Source of the DNA: Candidatus Aramenus sulfurataquae
GTDB taxonomy: Archaea > Thermoproteota > Thermoprotei_A > Sulfolobales > Sulfolobaceae
DNA length: 64,000 nt
Direction of reading: 5' to 3'
Assembly (NCBI GenBank): GCA_000565255.1
Contig: ASRH01000003.1
Coordinates: 172,459 to 236,458, forward strand
Shown: positions 52,374-63,700 of the stretch, piece by piece
Numbering within the stretch: position 1 is the first letter of the stretch
Layout of the letters: each line of letters opens with the position of its first letter
Notes under the pieces: model-generated
Databases searched by the model: none
Told to the model about the DNA's origin: nothing
What the model saw: the letters and a program-made list of their open reading frames with translations, nothing else
Program-made: the position numbers and the translations under genes

Positions 52374-53420
52374 TTATTCCTCGTACACTTTCCTCAAGAA
52401 GCTGTAATATGCCTCAGAGGTCTTGTCCCAGTCGTAGTTAAGGGACTCCTCGTAACTGCTCCTCCAGAGCTCCCTCACTTCACCGCTTTCCACGACCTCC
52501 TTTACCCTTTTCGCCATACCCTCTACGTCCTTGTACTCAACGAGGTAACCGTTTACCCCTTCCTTTACTACTTCCGGCAGGGATCCGCGCTTATATGCTA
52601 TAACAGGAGTTCCACACGCGTTTGACTCCACAGCCACCATGCTCCAACCCTCTATGAAAGAGGTAACCAAGGTAATCCAGGCTGACTGATAGAGCTTCAC
52701 TTTCTCCTCCTCAGATACCTTTCCTAGGAATACACCTCCTATTTCCTCCACTTTTCTCTTTACTTCGCGCTCGAGCTCTCCTCCTCCCGCTACTACGAGC
52801 TTCATCCCAGTCCTCTTGGCTACCTCTACTGCGTCCAAGGGGTTCTTGTACTTCTTCATCCTACCTATCCACAATAGGGTAGGCTCTTCTGACTTCTTGC
52901 CCGGTCTGAACTTCTGGTGGTCTACGCCATTCAATATGGTCGTGATCTTCTCTGGGTCTACGCCCAGCTTCTCTGATAGATCCCTCTTTGTCGTGTTGGA
53001 CACAGCAATTACTCTGTCGTACTTCCTGATGTCTCTTTCAAGCATTGACACTGTCCACGCCTTGAATTTGCTGAGTTCGTAGTATACCACCTCCTGGTGT
53101 ACGTGGTGCACTAAGGCTATAGCCTTCTCGTTGACGAGGAAGGAGTAGAAGGGGACAGCGTGCGCAATGCTGTCCACCACTATCTCGTGATTCATGGCCT
53201 CTTTAATGGAGTACAGGTGCAGAGTTAGAGGGCTCCCCCTTCTTTTTATCCTTATGCCCTCTATCTCCTCTTCCCTCTCCAGCCCCTTTACTCCCTCAGA
53301 GAGCCACGTAACCTTTACGCCCTTCTTCACTAGCCTCCTGCCTACTTGGTATAAGACCTCCTCTGCGCCTCCAGCCTTGGGGTGCTTAGGGTCCCTGTGG
53401 TTCACTATTAGTAAGTCCAC
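52374..53420 (-). CDS. glycosyltransferase family 4 (GT-B fold)
   Basis: 348 residues starting with GTG 53420. The N-terminal domain begins MDLLIVNHRDPKHPKAGGAE (family-4 like glycine-rich PKAGGAEEV), and the C-terminal half contains LLWIGRMKKYKNPLDAVEVA, VSEEEKVKLYQSAWITLVTS, and EGWSMVAVESNACGTPVIAY, the E-x7-E motif that holds the nucleotide sugar. It should add a hexose to a glycolipid or polysaccharide at the cytoplasmic face. It heads the GT4-membrane protein-GT2 cluster. Confidence 0.88.
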   Translation of the reverse strand: MDLLIVNHRDPKHPKAGGAEEVLYQVGRRLVKKGVKVTWLSEGVKGLEREEEIEGIRIKRRGSPLTLHLYSIKEAMNHEIVVDSIAHAVPFYSFLVNEKAIALVHHVHQEVVYYELSKFKAWTVSMLERDIRKYDRVIAVSNTTKRDLSEKLGVDPEKITTILNGVDHQKFRPGKKSEEPTLLWIGRMKKYKNPLDAVEVAKRTGMKLVVAGGGELEREVKRKVEEIGGVFLGKVSEEEKVKLYQSAWITLVTSFIEGWSMVAVESNACGTPVIAYKRGSLPEVVKEGVNGYLVEYKDVEGMAKRVKEVVESGEVRELWRSSYEESLNYDWDKTSEAYYSFLRKVYEE

Positions 53421-53529
53421 TTTCCTCTCTTAGTTCCTCTCTTAACAGTCTAGCTTAAAAACGGTTACATTAGGTTCCAGCTCTTGAATAGCCTTATTAG
53501 GTTAACAACTTATTTTGATTGAGCTAGAA

Positions 53530-53937
53530 ATGAAAGCTTCTTCGGCTGTCGCAGCCTTAATTGTTGTTGTTTTGCTTGGAGCTGCGTACTACTTGTACGA
53601 GCAGGGCTACTTCTACACAGTCACAGTAATTGGCATTAACGTGGAGTACACCAATAACTTTCTCATAAAACACGTTAGCTTTAAGGCCATAAACACACAG
53701 ATCTCCACGCACGGAGGAGGTACATTCCAGATTACCTTGACCTTCACCGATAACGGCTTCCTCCCTGTTAAGCTGACTTCAGCAAACGTCTCAGCTCCCT
53801 TCCGTCTGTTGTACACATCGCCCCCACTCCCCATATCCTTAAGTCCTGGAAACAACGTCAGCATAACCTTCTCCATTAAGGCCCCAATGGAGAGCTACAC
53901 CGGTACTCTGACTATATACGTGAACGGTACTGTGTAG
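53530..53937 (+). CDS. membrane-anchored extracytoplasmic Ig-like protein
   Basis: 135 residues from ATG 53530 (TTG 53515 would add five residues). It starts MKASSAVAALIVVVLLGAAY, a single N-terminal anchor without clear cleavage, and continues as a beta-rich domain (TFQITLTFTDNGFLPVKLTS, SITFSIKAPMESYTGTLTIY) with N-x-S/T sites. It resembles small archaeal proteins with an Ig-like or pilin-like outer domain but has no class III signal peptide. Function unknown; it is oriented away from the GT4 gene. Confidence 0.6.
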   Translation: MKASSAVAALIVVVLLGAAYYLYEQGYFYTVTVIGINVEYTNNFLIKHVSFKAINTQISTHGGGTFQITLTFTDNGFLPVKLTSANVSAPFRLLYTSPPLPISLSPGNNVSITFSIKAPMESYTGTLTIYVNGTV

Positions 53938-54002
53938 TAACGCCCTTATGTAGTCCCTTATGAGAAAAAGAAAAGATAAGGGAAAAGGGGGAAAAAGAAA
54001 AG

Positions 54003-56799
<2,797 letters not shown>

Positions 56800-56892
56800 G
56801 ATTGCTCAGTCTATAATAAGCGTTAGAGTATTTAAAATATAGATAGAAATAAACAAATGTTTACTATAAAAGTTTAAACAGGTTATGTGCAG

Positions 56893-57087
56893 TTACGATG
56901 AATCCTTGTTTTCTTTTCCCTCCCTTTCTATTCTCTTAACCTCCCCCCACGTGTAGTGCATCCCAGTGCCCACCATCAGCCCAAGGCCAAGTATTCCCAA
57001 TAATGCAGACAGGGGACCCCTCGTCTTGAGGGAAGTTATTACCATTATCAGTCCCGCAAGCTCTAGGATTACGTACAAAAACCGCAT
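56893..57087 (-). CDS. small two-helix membrane protein
   Basis: 64 residues with two hydrophobic segments (FLYVILELAGLIMVITSL and LLGILGLGLMVGTGMHYTW) and a charged C-terminus (EVKRIEREGKENKDSS). No family is recognised. It stands alone between OFOR and the dehydratase gene, and its frame, ATG start and A/T-rich upstream region support a gene. Confidence 0.5.
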   Translation of the reverse strand: MRFLYVILELAGLIMVITSLKTRGPLSALLGILGLGLMVGTGMHYTWGEVKRIEREGKENKDSS

Positions 57088-57245
57088 AATAGCAAATGAA
57101 TTTTCATGCCAAATAAATCTAGTTTTAAATACTTAAGTGAACAAAAACTCATAAGAGTAATAAAAAGAACAAACTTGAAGCACAAAAAGGAGCAAAAAAG
57201 CCTGGTTTATCTCATTTATTATGAAACAAAGTAGGACTATTCTCC

Positions 57246-58787
57246 TCATTTAGACTTCTGTTCCTGCCTTTTTGTAGGTACTTCTTTGACTAGCTTCTCC
57301 GTCTCTGAGGGCCTCCACGGCTCCGCGTTTGTGCTGAACTTAGCGTTGTTCTTCATCCCTGCTAGCCTCTTTGCAACTTCTTCAGCGTAGTTTAGGTCGT
57401 ATAGCCTCGAGAACATTATACGCTGTGCTGCAGGACTCCCAGCGCCGTGTACGGACTCTATCATGAAGGCTACTCCTAAGCTCACGTTCTCGACTAACCT
57501 CACCATCCTTAGCCTATCCTCAGCTGTGAAACCTTCTATTCCTTGTAAGTACTTAGCCAGCAACTCCTTTAGCTTGGGGTTCTTGAGGTCCCACTCGCTC
57601 GGCGCAGTGCCCAAGATACCTCCTGCGACGTCTATTGCCAGCTGAGTTATCTGGGACGGGAACCTCGTCACTAGATGCTTGGTCACGTTTGCCTGCATTG
57701 GGTTTACCCACCAGCAGTTGGGGCAAGGCTGGACTGCGTTAAGGCTGGCCGCTATCCCAGCTGCGTACATTGTTTCGGTCAGGAATATCTCCTCGTTGAG
57801 TTTGTCTTGCACGTGGGAGGCCTTCTCTATGCCTATCTGTTTTGCCAGATTGTAAGTGGCCCCTATTATGATGTCTCCAAGTCCCGCCTTACACCCTCCA
57901 TAACCCTGCCTGTGGAAAGATGCGAATACCTCTACCAGCTGGCTCGTGTATTCCCAATCCCTCAGCAAGAACACCCTTTCCATTGGGACGAAAACGTCGT
58001 CGAAGATCACTAATCCTTCGTGGTTGTAGTAGTAAGGCAAGCCGTCTATCTCCCCGTTCTCGAATCTCCTAGCGTCGTTCAACTGCCTGCCCACGACTAT
58101 CTTTATCCCTTCAGTGTCAGTTGGGACTGCAAACGCCACTGCATAGTCCTGGTCCTCTGGGCCCATTGCCCTAGTAGGAAGCGCCACTATTTCCTCGCTT
58201 GCTGCAACGCCAGTGATGTTTGCCTTTGCTCCAGAAACTATTATTCCGTCACTTCTCACTTCCTTGACTCTCACGTAGGCGTCCTTGTTGGGTTGCTGGC
58301 TAGGCTTTAACGTCCTTATTCCCTTGGCGTCTGTCATTGCCCCAGCCAACGCCAGGTCCTTCTTCTGCACCGTCTTCAAGTACTCCACGAACCTCTCCTT
58401 TGGCTCGGTCTTGCCTTTCTGGGCCATTATGTTGGTCATGATCCATAGAGTGTTAAGCGCGTCAAACCCCACACACCTCTGGAAGCACGCACCAATCTTG
58501 TGGCTTATTTTCCTCAGTAGCTTTACCTTTGCAGCTAAGTCCTCCGGCGACCTGTGGATGTGGTTAAACCTGTTTACCTCCTCGTTTATGAACGGGCTCC
58601 AGACTCTTGCCAACTCCTTGGTGTCCTCGTCCCACGCGGCGTCGTAGGTGGCCTTAAAGGCCATTACGGAGGGCTTTAAGAAGGGATTTGTGGTTACGTC
58701 CTTTACCTCCTGTCCCATTACGTAAATTTCAGCCTTGTGCCTTACCTTAATAGCTTCTAAGTACTCCTCTGGTCTACGAACTGTCAT
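57246..58787 (-). CDS. 4-hydroxybutyryl-CoA dehydratase
   Basis: 513 residues. The residues known to bind the [4Fe-4S] cluster of the Clostridium enzyme are present with the right spacing: CFQRC near residues 100-104 for the two Cys, and [14 protein letters not shown] for the His plus Cys seven residues later. The flavin region includes [20 protein letters not shown]. It dehydrates 4-hydroxybutyryl-CoA to crotonyl-CoA, the key step of the 3HP/4HB carbon-fixation cycle of Sulfolobales. Members of the 4-hydroxyphenylacetate 3-hydroxylase family share the fold, but the metal ligands favour the dehydratase. It has a good promoter. A second copy often exists in Sulfolobales genomes. Confidence 0.9.
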   Translation of the reverse strand: MTVRRPEEYLEAIKVRHKAEIYVMGQEVKDVTTNPFLKPSVMAFKATYDAAWDEDTKELARVWSPFINEEVNRFNHIHRSPEDLAAKVKLLRKISHKIGACFQRCVGFDALNTLWIMTNIMAQKGKTEPKERFVEYLKTVQKKDLALAGAMTDAKGIRTLKPSQQPNKDAYVRVKEVRSDGIIVSGAKANITGVAASEEIVALPTRAMGPEDQDYAVAFAVPTDTEGIKIVVGRQLNDARRFENGEIDGLPYYYNHEGLVIFDDVFVPMERVFLLRDWEYTSQLVEVFASFHRQGYGGCKAGLGDIIIGATYNLAKQIGIEKASHVQDKLNEEIFLTETMYAAGIAASLNAVQPCPNCWWVNPMQANVTKHLVTRFPSQITQLAIDVAGGILGTAPSEWDLKNPKLKELLAKYLQGIEGFTAEDRLRMVRLVENVSLGVAFMIESVHGAGSPAAQRIMFSRLYDLNYAEEVAKRLAGMKNNAKFSTNAEPWRPSETEKLVKEVPTKRQEQKSK

Positions 58788-58808
58788 ATGGACATTTCTG
58801 TATTTAAA

Positions 58809-58818
58809 GTTTTTAAAC
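58809..58818 (-). promoter_or_regulatory. TATA box of the 4-hydroxybutyryl-CoA dehydratase gene
   Basis: GTTTAAAAAC on the minus strand is centred 26 bp before the ATG at 58787; a leaderless transcript is expected. Confidence 0.6.
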
Positions 58819-58925
58819 TTTTGTATAAGCCCTCTTTTTTTCTGAAAAAGTAGAACAAATCAGGAGTAAATAAGAAAAATATAAAATAATATTATTTTCA
58901 AATAATTTTGTTCTTCACGAATAAG

Positions 58926-58937
58926 GTTTATAAATTT
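58926..58937 (+). promoter_or_regulatory. TATA box of the GS-like operon
   Basis: GTTTATAAATTT is centred 25 bp before ATG 58956. The region 58819-58925 between the two divergent promoters is A/T-rich and could hold shared operators, but none is recognisable. Confidence 0.6.
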
Positions 58938-58955
58938 TTCTGACAAAAATAGGCT

Positions 58956-60242
58956 ATGTCAGTGGAGAGGCGACTAAAAGAGAGCAACGTAAACGTACTG
59001 AGGTTCACTTGGGTTGGACTAGACGGCTACATTAGGTCAAAGGGAGCATACGTGTCGCACGTAGACGAGCTATTGAGGACTGGGATAGGGCTCACAAAGG
59101 CCATGTTCAGCTTCACCCCCATGGACACTTTGTCTCCTTACGGCTCCTTTGGCCCCCAAGACGAGGACGTCTTCCTTGTCCCCGACTTGTCCACCTTAAC
59201 GATTTTCCCGCCTTCAGCTATGGTAATAGCGGACGTCTACAGCCAAGGAAAGCCTTGGGAGCTTGACGCAAGGTCTAGGCTAAAAAGTAGGCTAGAGAAA
59301 GTACTGGAGGACTACGGGCTCACCTTCATGTCGTCGTTTGAGGTGGAGTTTTACTTAGTAAAGGACAAGAAACCTATGGACGACACCAAGTGCTTTGACT
59401 CTTCCGCCTTCTACCACAACCCAGTGATAGAAGAGCTGATCAAGACTCTCACGAACGTTGGGATCGACATTTTAAGAGTTATAAAAGAGTATGGGCCAGG
59501 GCAGTACGAGCTGGACGTGGCCCATAAAGACGCGCTGAGGGCAGCCGACGAGTTCGTCATAATCAAGGAGGTGACCAAGCAGGTCGCTACCAGGTTCGGG
59601 GTGGAAGCGAACTTCATGCCAAAGCCCTTCAATAAGCTTGCAGGCTCTGGGCTCCACTTGAATATTAGCGCTTGGAGGGAGGGGAAGAACGCCTTCTACG
59701 ACCAGAGGGACCCCTATGGGCTGAGCGAACTAGCGTACAACTTCATCGGCGGTCTCTTAGAGCACGCCAGGTCTTTGACCGCAATAGCAGCGCCAACGGT
59801 AAACTCGTACAAGAGGCTAGTTCCGGGCTCTTGGGCTCCAACTAAGATCACGTATGGCTACAACAACAAGTCAGCGATGGTGAGAATTCCCACGCCATAT
59901 CCATCAATGCAAGCCTTAGACAGGAGAATAGAGTACAGGGTGCCAGACCCCTCTGTGAACCCCTACCTCCTCACTCTTGCAGTAATAGAGGCAGGCCTAG
60001 ACGGAATAGAGAGGAGGATTAATCCAGGGAGGCCCTTAAACGAGAACGCCTATCTTAGGAAGGACGTGGAAAATATACCTAGGAACTTAAGGGAGGCGTT
60101 AAACTACTTGGAAAAGGACTCCTACCTCATGGAGAGGCTCGGTAGCCTGGCTAGGGAGTTCATAAACGTAAAGATGGCTGAAGTGGAGGAGTACGAGTCC
60201 CTGGTCACCGACTGGGAGTACGAAGTGTACAGGAAGATCTGA
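58956..60242 (+). CDS. glutamine-synthetase-family ligase (GlnA3/gamma-glutamyl-ligase-like)
   Basis: 428 residues. Core motifs of GS family enzymes are present: SSFEVEFYLV (metal and Glu), EYGPGQYELDVAHKDALRAA, FMPKPFNKLAGSGLHLNISA, VNSYKRLVPGSWAPTKITYG and EYRVPDPSVNPYLLTLAVIE. It is shorter than classical GSI (about 440-470) and the adenylylation loop is absent, so it probably ligates glutamate to an amine other than ammonia, like gamma-glutamylpolyamine or gamma-glutamyl-isopropylamide synthetases. It starts an operon with an amidohydrolase one base later. In some organisms these two parts are fused (FluG-like). Confidence 0.85.
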   Translation: MSVERRLKESNVNVLRFTWVGLDGYIRSKGAYVSHVDELLRTGIGLTKAMFSFTPMDTLSPYGSFGPQDEDVFLVPDLSTLTIFPPSAMVIADVYSQGKPWELDARSRLKSRLEKVLEDYGLTFMSSFEVEFYLVKDKKPMDDTKCFDSSAFYHNPVIEELIKTLTNVGIDILRVIKEYGPGQYELDVAHKDALRAADEFVIIKEVTKQVATRFGVEANFMPKPFNKLAGSGLHLNISAWREGKNAFYDQRDPYGLSELAYNFIGGLLEHARSLTAIAAPTVNSYKRLVPGSWAPTKITYGYNNKSAMVRIPTPYPSMQALDRRIEYRVPDPSVNPYLLTLAVIEAGLDGIERRINPGRPLNENAYLRKDVENIPRNLREALNYLEKDSYLMERLGSLAREFINVKMAEVEEYESLVTDWEYEVYRKI

Positions 60243-60243
60243 G

Positions 60244-61296
60244 ATGATAGACTCCCACTGCCACTGGTTCTTCCCCAGAGTGATGGACGAGAAGGAGTTC
60301 ATTATGGCCTCCGCAGAGTCGTGGAGGGAAGGGGAGGTAAATGCAGACGTGGTGGAGATGAACAAGTGGAGGCCCTTTTACCTCCTTTTAAGGAGAGAGA
60401 TGCGGAAGTTCCTAGGGGAGGACTTCATCTCCGAGAGGAACAGGCTCATCAAGGACGACCCCGTAGCGTACTTAAAGAGGTTACTTGAAGACGCCAAGGT
60501 GACGGGGCTTGTGATAGACGAGGGCTTTGGGGAAAAGAGAGGAGAAATCCCGGTGAGGTATAAGCTACTGTTCAGGATCGAGAAAGTCGTGAACGAGTTG
60601 TTCTCCATGCCCTTTGACAAGGCAATAGAGCAATTTGAGGAGACTCTAAGGAGGAAGGTGAGGGAGGAGGGCTACGTAGGCTTCAAGAGCATCATAGCGT
60701 ACAGGACGGGGCTGAAGGTGACGTGTGACGAGAAGAAGGCAATGGAGGATTTTCTGTCGAGGGAAGAGGATTGGTTCGGGAGGAAGGCTAAGGGCTTTAG
60801 GGACTACCTCTTCTGTAAAACCATGGAAATAGCCAAGGAGGAAGGGGTAGCCTTCCAAGTGCACACGGGGGCCGGGGACAGGGATATCAAGCTCGAGCTA
60901 GCTAGGCCCTCCTACCTAACGGACCTGGTGAGGAGATACGAGGGGAGGATTGTGTTTGTCCACTCTGGCTACCCCTACCATAGGGAGACTGCCTGGATGA
61001 GCTATCTCTTCCCCTCGATCTACTTAGACCTCTCCCAAGTTACTCCATTTGCTCCACTTGGGAGCCTGAACGCGCTGGAGGAAGTTCTCGAGGTCTCTCC
61101 ATTCAACAAAGTGATGTACGGTAGCGACGCCTTCGACCTCCCCGAGGTAGCTTGGTTGGCTGGGAAGGTCTTTCCCAAGTACCTTAACAAGGTTTTGGAC
61201 AAAATGGAGGAACTTGAAATTGTGGACAGCGAGGAGAGGAAGGAGATCGAGGAAATGATATTAACCAAGACCGCCGAGAGGTTATACAAGTTCTAA
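60244..61296 (+). CDS. amidohydrolase-superfamily (amidohydro_2-like) protein
   Basis: 350 residues. The metal motif HSCH-like HCHW (His5 and His7 of MIDSHCHWFFP) opens the sequence, followed by VHTGAGDRDIKLE, FVHSGYPYHRETAWM and YGSDAFDLPE, all ligands of TIM-barrel amidohydrolases similar to FluG N-terminal and gamma-resorcylate-decarboxylase-like enzymes. A charged N-terminal helical insert (residues 30-110) is notable. It would cleave or hydrolyse the product of the GS-like ligase, or feed it substrate. It follows that gene by one base and precedes the M20 peptidase by one base. Confidence 0.85.
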   Translation: MIDSHCHWFFPRVMDEKEFIMASAESWREGEVNADVVEMNKWRPFYLLLRREMRKFLGEDFISERNRLIKDDPVAYLKRLLEDAKVTGLVIDEGFGEKRGEIPVRYKLLFRIEKVVNELFSMPFDKAIEQFEETLRRKVREEGYVGFKSIIAYRTGLKVTCDEKKAMEDFLSREEDWFGRKAKGFRDYLFCKTMEIAKEEGVAFQVHTGAGDRDIKLELARPSYLTDLVRRYEGRIVFVHSGYPYHRETAWMSYLFPSIYLDLSQVTPFAPLGSLNALEEVLEVSPFNKVMYGSDAFDLPEVAWLAGKVFPKYLNKVLDKMEELEIVDSEERKEIEEMILTKTAERLYKF

Positions 61297-61297
61297 T

Positions 61298-62404
61298 ATG
61301 GAACTCGAAAGGCTAGTATCGGAGCTCGTAAAGTTCAAGACTTACTCAAACCAAGAGTTGAGGGAGTGCGCTTCCTTTATAGCCGAGTACTTCAAGGACC
61401 AAGGCTACAGTCCAAGGGTTAAGGAATACGAGCCAGGGTACCCAGTGGTTATAGTAGACAACGGGAAGGAGGGAAGGCAAGTGCTACTCAACGGTCACTT
61501 TGACGTTGTCCCACCCGGGGACTTGAGTAAGTGGAGCGTTGACCCATTCTCTGGAGACTTGAAAGGAGGGAAAGTGTTCGGCAGGGGATCGGCTGACATG
61601 AAGGGAGGACTTGCCACGCTGATGGAGGTATTCGTTGAGGTAGCAGAAAAGGTTGACTATAGCCTGGTCTTCACAGCAGTGCCAGACGAGGAGACAGGAG
61701 GACAGAGGGGGACTAGGCACCTCTCAGAGAAGTTTAGCCCTACCTTTGTGATCGTAGGCGAGCCGACCCAAGGGATGGTTAACGTAGGAGAGAAGGGGCT
61801 GTTCCAAGTAAAGGTAATAGAAAGGGGAAAGAGTGCCCATGGCAGTACCCCTTCTCTAGGGGATAACGCCATAATGAAGCTGGTGAAAGACTTGGAGGCA
61901 CTCGAGGGAGTCGCCAAGATCGTCACAGAGTTACAAGAGGTGTTGGAGGCGTCAAAGGCGTTGGCCGACGTAGACCCATTAATAGCAAAGGAGTTGCTCC
62001 ACGTCTCGTTCAATCCTGGGGTCATTAAGGGCGGGTCTAAGGTAAACGTAGTCCCTGACTACGCTGAGGCGGAGGTGGACATGAGAGTTCCCCCTGGAGT
62101 CCCACTAAAGCGCGTAGAGGAGTACGTGAGGAGCTCGGTGAGGGGAGATGTGCAAATAATCGACTCCTCACATCCCACCATAAGTAGGGGAGAGCTCGTC
62201 GAGAAGTTCAAGAAGGCAGTGGGCGGGAAGGCCTACATCTCGACCTATGCCACTGACGGTAGGTACTTTAGGTTCAAGGGAGTACCAACGGTCGTTTACG
62301 GCCCAGGGGAGCTCAAGGTCTTGCACTCCTACGACGAGTACGTCAGCGTAGAGGAGCTAAGGCTTACCGAGAAGAGGGTAAAGGAGTTCCTATTGGGCTT
62401 CTGA
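61298..62404 (+). CDS. M20-family zinc peptidase/deacylase
   Basis: 368 residues. The conserved residues are His in NGHFDVVPPG, Asp in GRGSADMKGGLATL, the Glu pair in VPDEETGGQRGTRHL, and the final His in VLHSYDEY. Typical ArgE/DapE/CPG2-type enzymes hydrolyse N-acyl or dipeptide bonds. Third in an operon with GS-like and amidohydrolase genes, so it might remove an acyl group such as gamma-glutamyl or N-acetyl from the pathway intermediate. It converges with the permease gene, overlapping it by 15 bp. Confidence 0.88.
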   Translation: MELERLVSELVKFKTYSNQELRECASFIAEYFKDQGYSPRVKEYEPGYPVVIVDNGKEGRQVLLNGHFDVVPPGDLSKWSVDPFSGDLKGGKVFGRGSADMKGGLATLMEVFVEVAEKVDYSLVFTAVPDEETGGQRGTRHLSEKFSPTFVIVGEPTQGMVNVGEKGLFQVKVIERGKSAHGSTPSLGDNAIMKLVKDLEALEGVAKIVTELQEVLEASKALADVDPLIAKELLHVSFNPGVIKGGSKVNVVPDYAEAEVDMRVPPGVPLKRVEEYVRSSVRGDVQIIDSSHPTISRGELVEKFKKAVGGKAYISTYATDGRYFRFKGVPTVVYGPGELKVLHSYDEYVSVEELRLTEKRVKEFLLGF

Positions 62405-63700
62405 CCCCCTTTTCTCCTCCTCTGGCCCGCTCCTCACTATGTCCAAGGCCTCGGCGTAGAAGAAGCCCAGTATTATCCAACCGAACATTATGTTTTCTAT
62501 ATAGGGGCTTACTCCGCTCATCAAGGACCCCACGAAGACAGCAAGGGATATTAAGGTGGCTATTACCCCCACTGTTACCTCTATGACGTGTTTGACCAGC
62601 CTCTTTGACGCTAGCCTTATCAAGGAAAGATCTGCAGACGAATGTATGAAGATGTTTGAGAGTCCCGCTAGGGCTCCAAGCGCCACAAACGTGTTGTATA
62701 TTCCAAAGTACTTGCTCATGAGGGTAAGCGCCGAGATAAAAATGGCCGAGATAAGCAGCTCTGCCACAAGGGGCTTTCCCCTAACCTCTTTTGCGAAAAC
62801 CCTAGGGAAGATCCCGTCCTCTGCCATCGCCTTTATTGTCCTGGAGTTGGCCAAGATGTAGCTTACCCCTCCAAGGGTTCCATCGTTGAGGGAGACGAAA
62901 GCCATTATCACTAGGCCCACTAGACCAAAGCTACCTAATAGGAACTCCACGAGGTTCCCCGTGAAGTCAATGGCGCCCAACGAGTAGAAGAAGAGAGTTG
63001 CTAGCCCTCCTCCCACTAGGAGAACTAAGATCGACGCCTTCCCTATGTCGCCGCTTTTAGCTTCCCCTCCTAGAGGGGCAATGGAACCGTAGCCCGTGGG
63101 TATCCCAAGCCCAAAGAGCACTGCCTCTGGCAAGTTGGGAGAGTACTTGATAGGGTTGTAGAAGTGCCAGTGGGAAATGAAGAGGAAGTACACCGATAGC
63201 AGTCCTAACGCAGTCATCTCCACTAACGACATTACCATAGCATACCTAGCTGACACTTTCACTCCAGCGATGACGATAGCAGAGGCAAGGGCAGATACGA
63301 CTAGGGTAAGTAAAGTCTGGTTAAAACCAGTGATGGTGTAAAGCACGTATGCCCCTCCAGAAAGCAAGGTACCTCCGTAGGATAGCGCGTAAAGAAGGTA
63401 TATCCACCCGGTCTCTAGTCCCATCCTAGAGGTGAGGCCGTAGTAGGCGTAGACGTAGTACCCCCCTCCTCGCCTAAACCTATTGGCGAGGAAGTAAACG
63501 ACAAGGCCGTTAAAAAGGACCACCAAGGTAGCTATTAGCATGGCAAAGGCACCCGCAGTGTGGACCTCCGATATCATCACAGTGCCGAAGGTTAGCATAG
63601 ATATGACTGGGGCCTGGCCTCCAAAAGATATGAAGAAGAGGTCGAGGAGGCCAAGCCTCTTTTCGGTCTTCTTGTTGCTCATCGCTTTTTTGGCTTCCAC
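62390..63700 (-). CDS. APC-superfamily amino acid/amine permease
   Basis: 436 residues with about 12 hydrophobic helices. The motif near the N-terminus is FFISFGGQAPVISMLTFGTV (unwound helix 1), and YFLANRFRRGGGYYVYAYYG carries the G-G-x-Y motif of APC carriers. It differs from the permease at 20821. Placed convergently beside a GS-like/amidohydrolase/peptidase operon, it may import the amine or amide that the operon degrades; that link is inference, because it is transcribed from the opposite side. The basic N-terminal tail KKAMSNKKTEKR is cytoplasmic. Confidence 0.88.
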   Translation of the reverse strand: MEAKKAMSNKKTEKRLGLLDLFFISFGGQAPVISMLTFGTVMISEVHTAGAFAMLIATLVVLFNGLVVYFLANRFRRGGGYYVYAYYGLTSRMGLETGWIYLLYALSYGGTLLSGGAYVLYTITGFNQTLLTLVVSALASAIVIAGVKVSARYAMVMSLVEMTALGLLSVYFLFISHWHFYNPIKYSPNLPEAVLFGLGIPTGYGSIAPLGGEAKSGDIGKASILVLLVGGGLATLFFYSLGAIDFTGNLVEFLLGSFGLVGLVIMAFVSLNDGTLGGVSYILANSRTIKAMAEDGIFPRVFAKEVRGKPLVAELLISAIFISALTLMSKYFGIYNTFVALGALAGLSNIFIHSSADLSLIRLASKRLVKHVIEVTVGVIATLISLAVFVGSLMSGVSPYIENIMFGWIILGFFYAEALDIVRSGPEEEKRGSEAQ

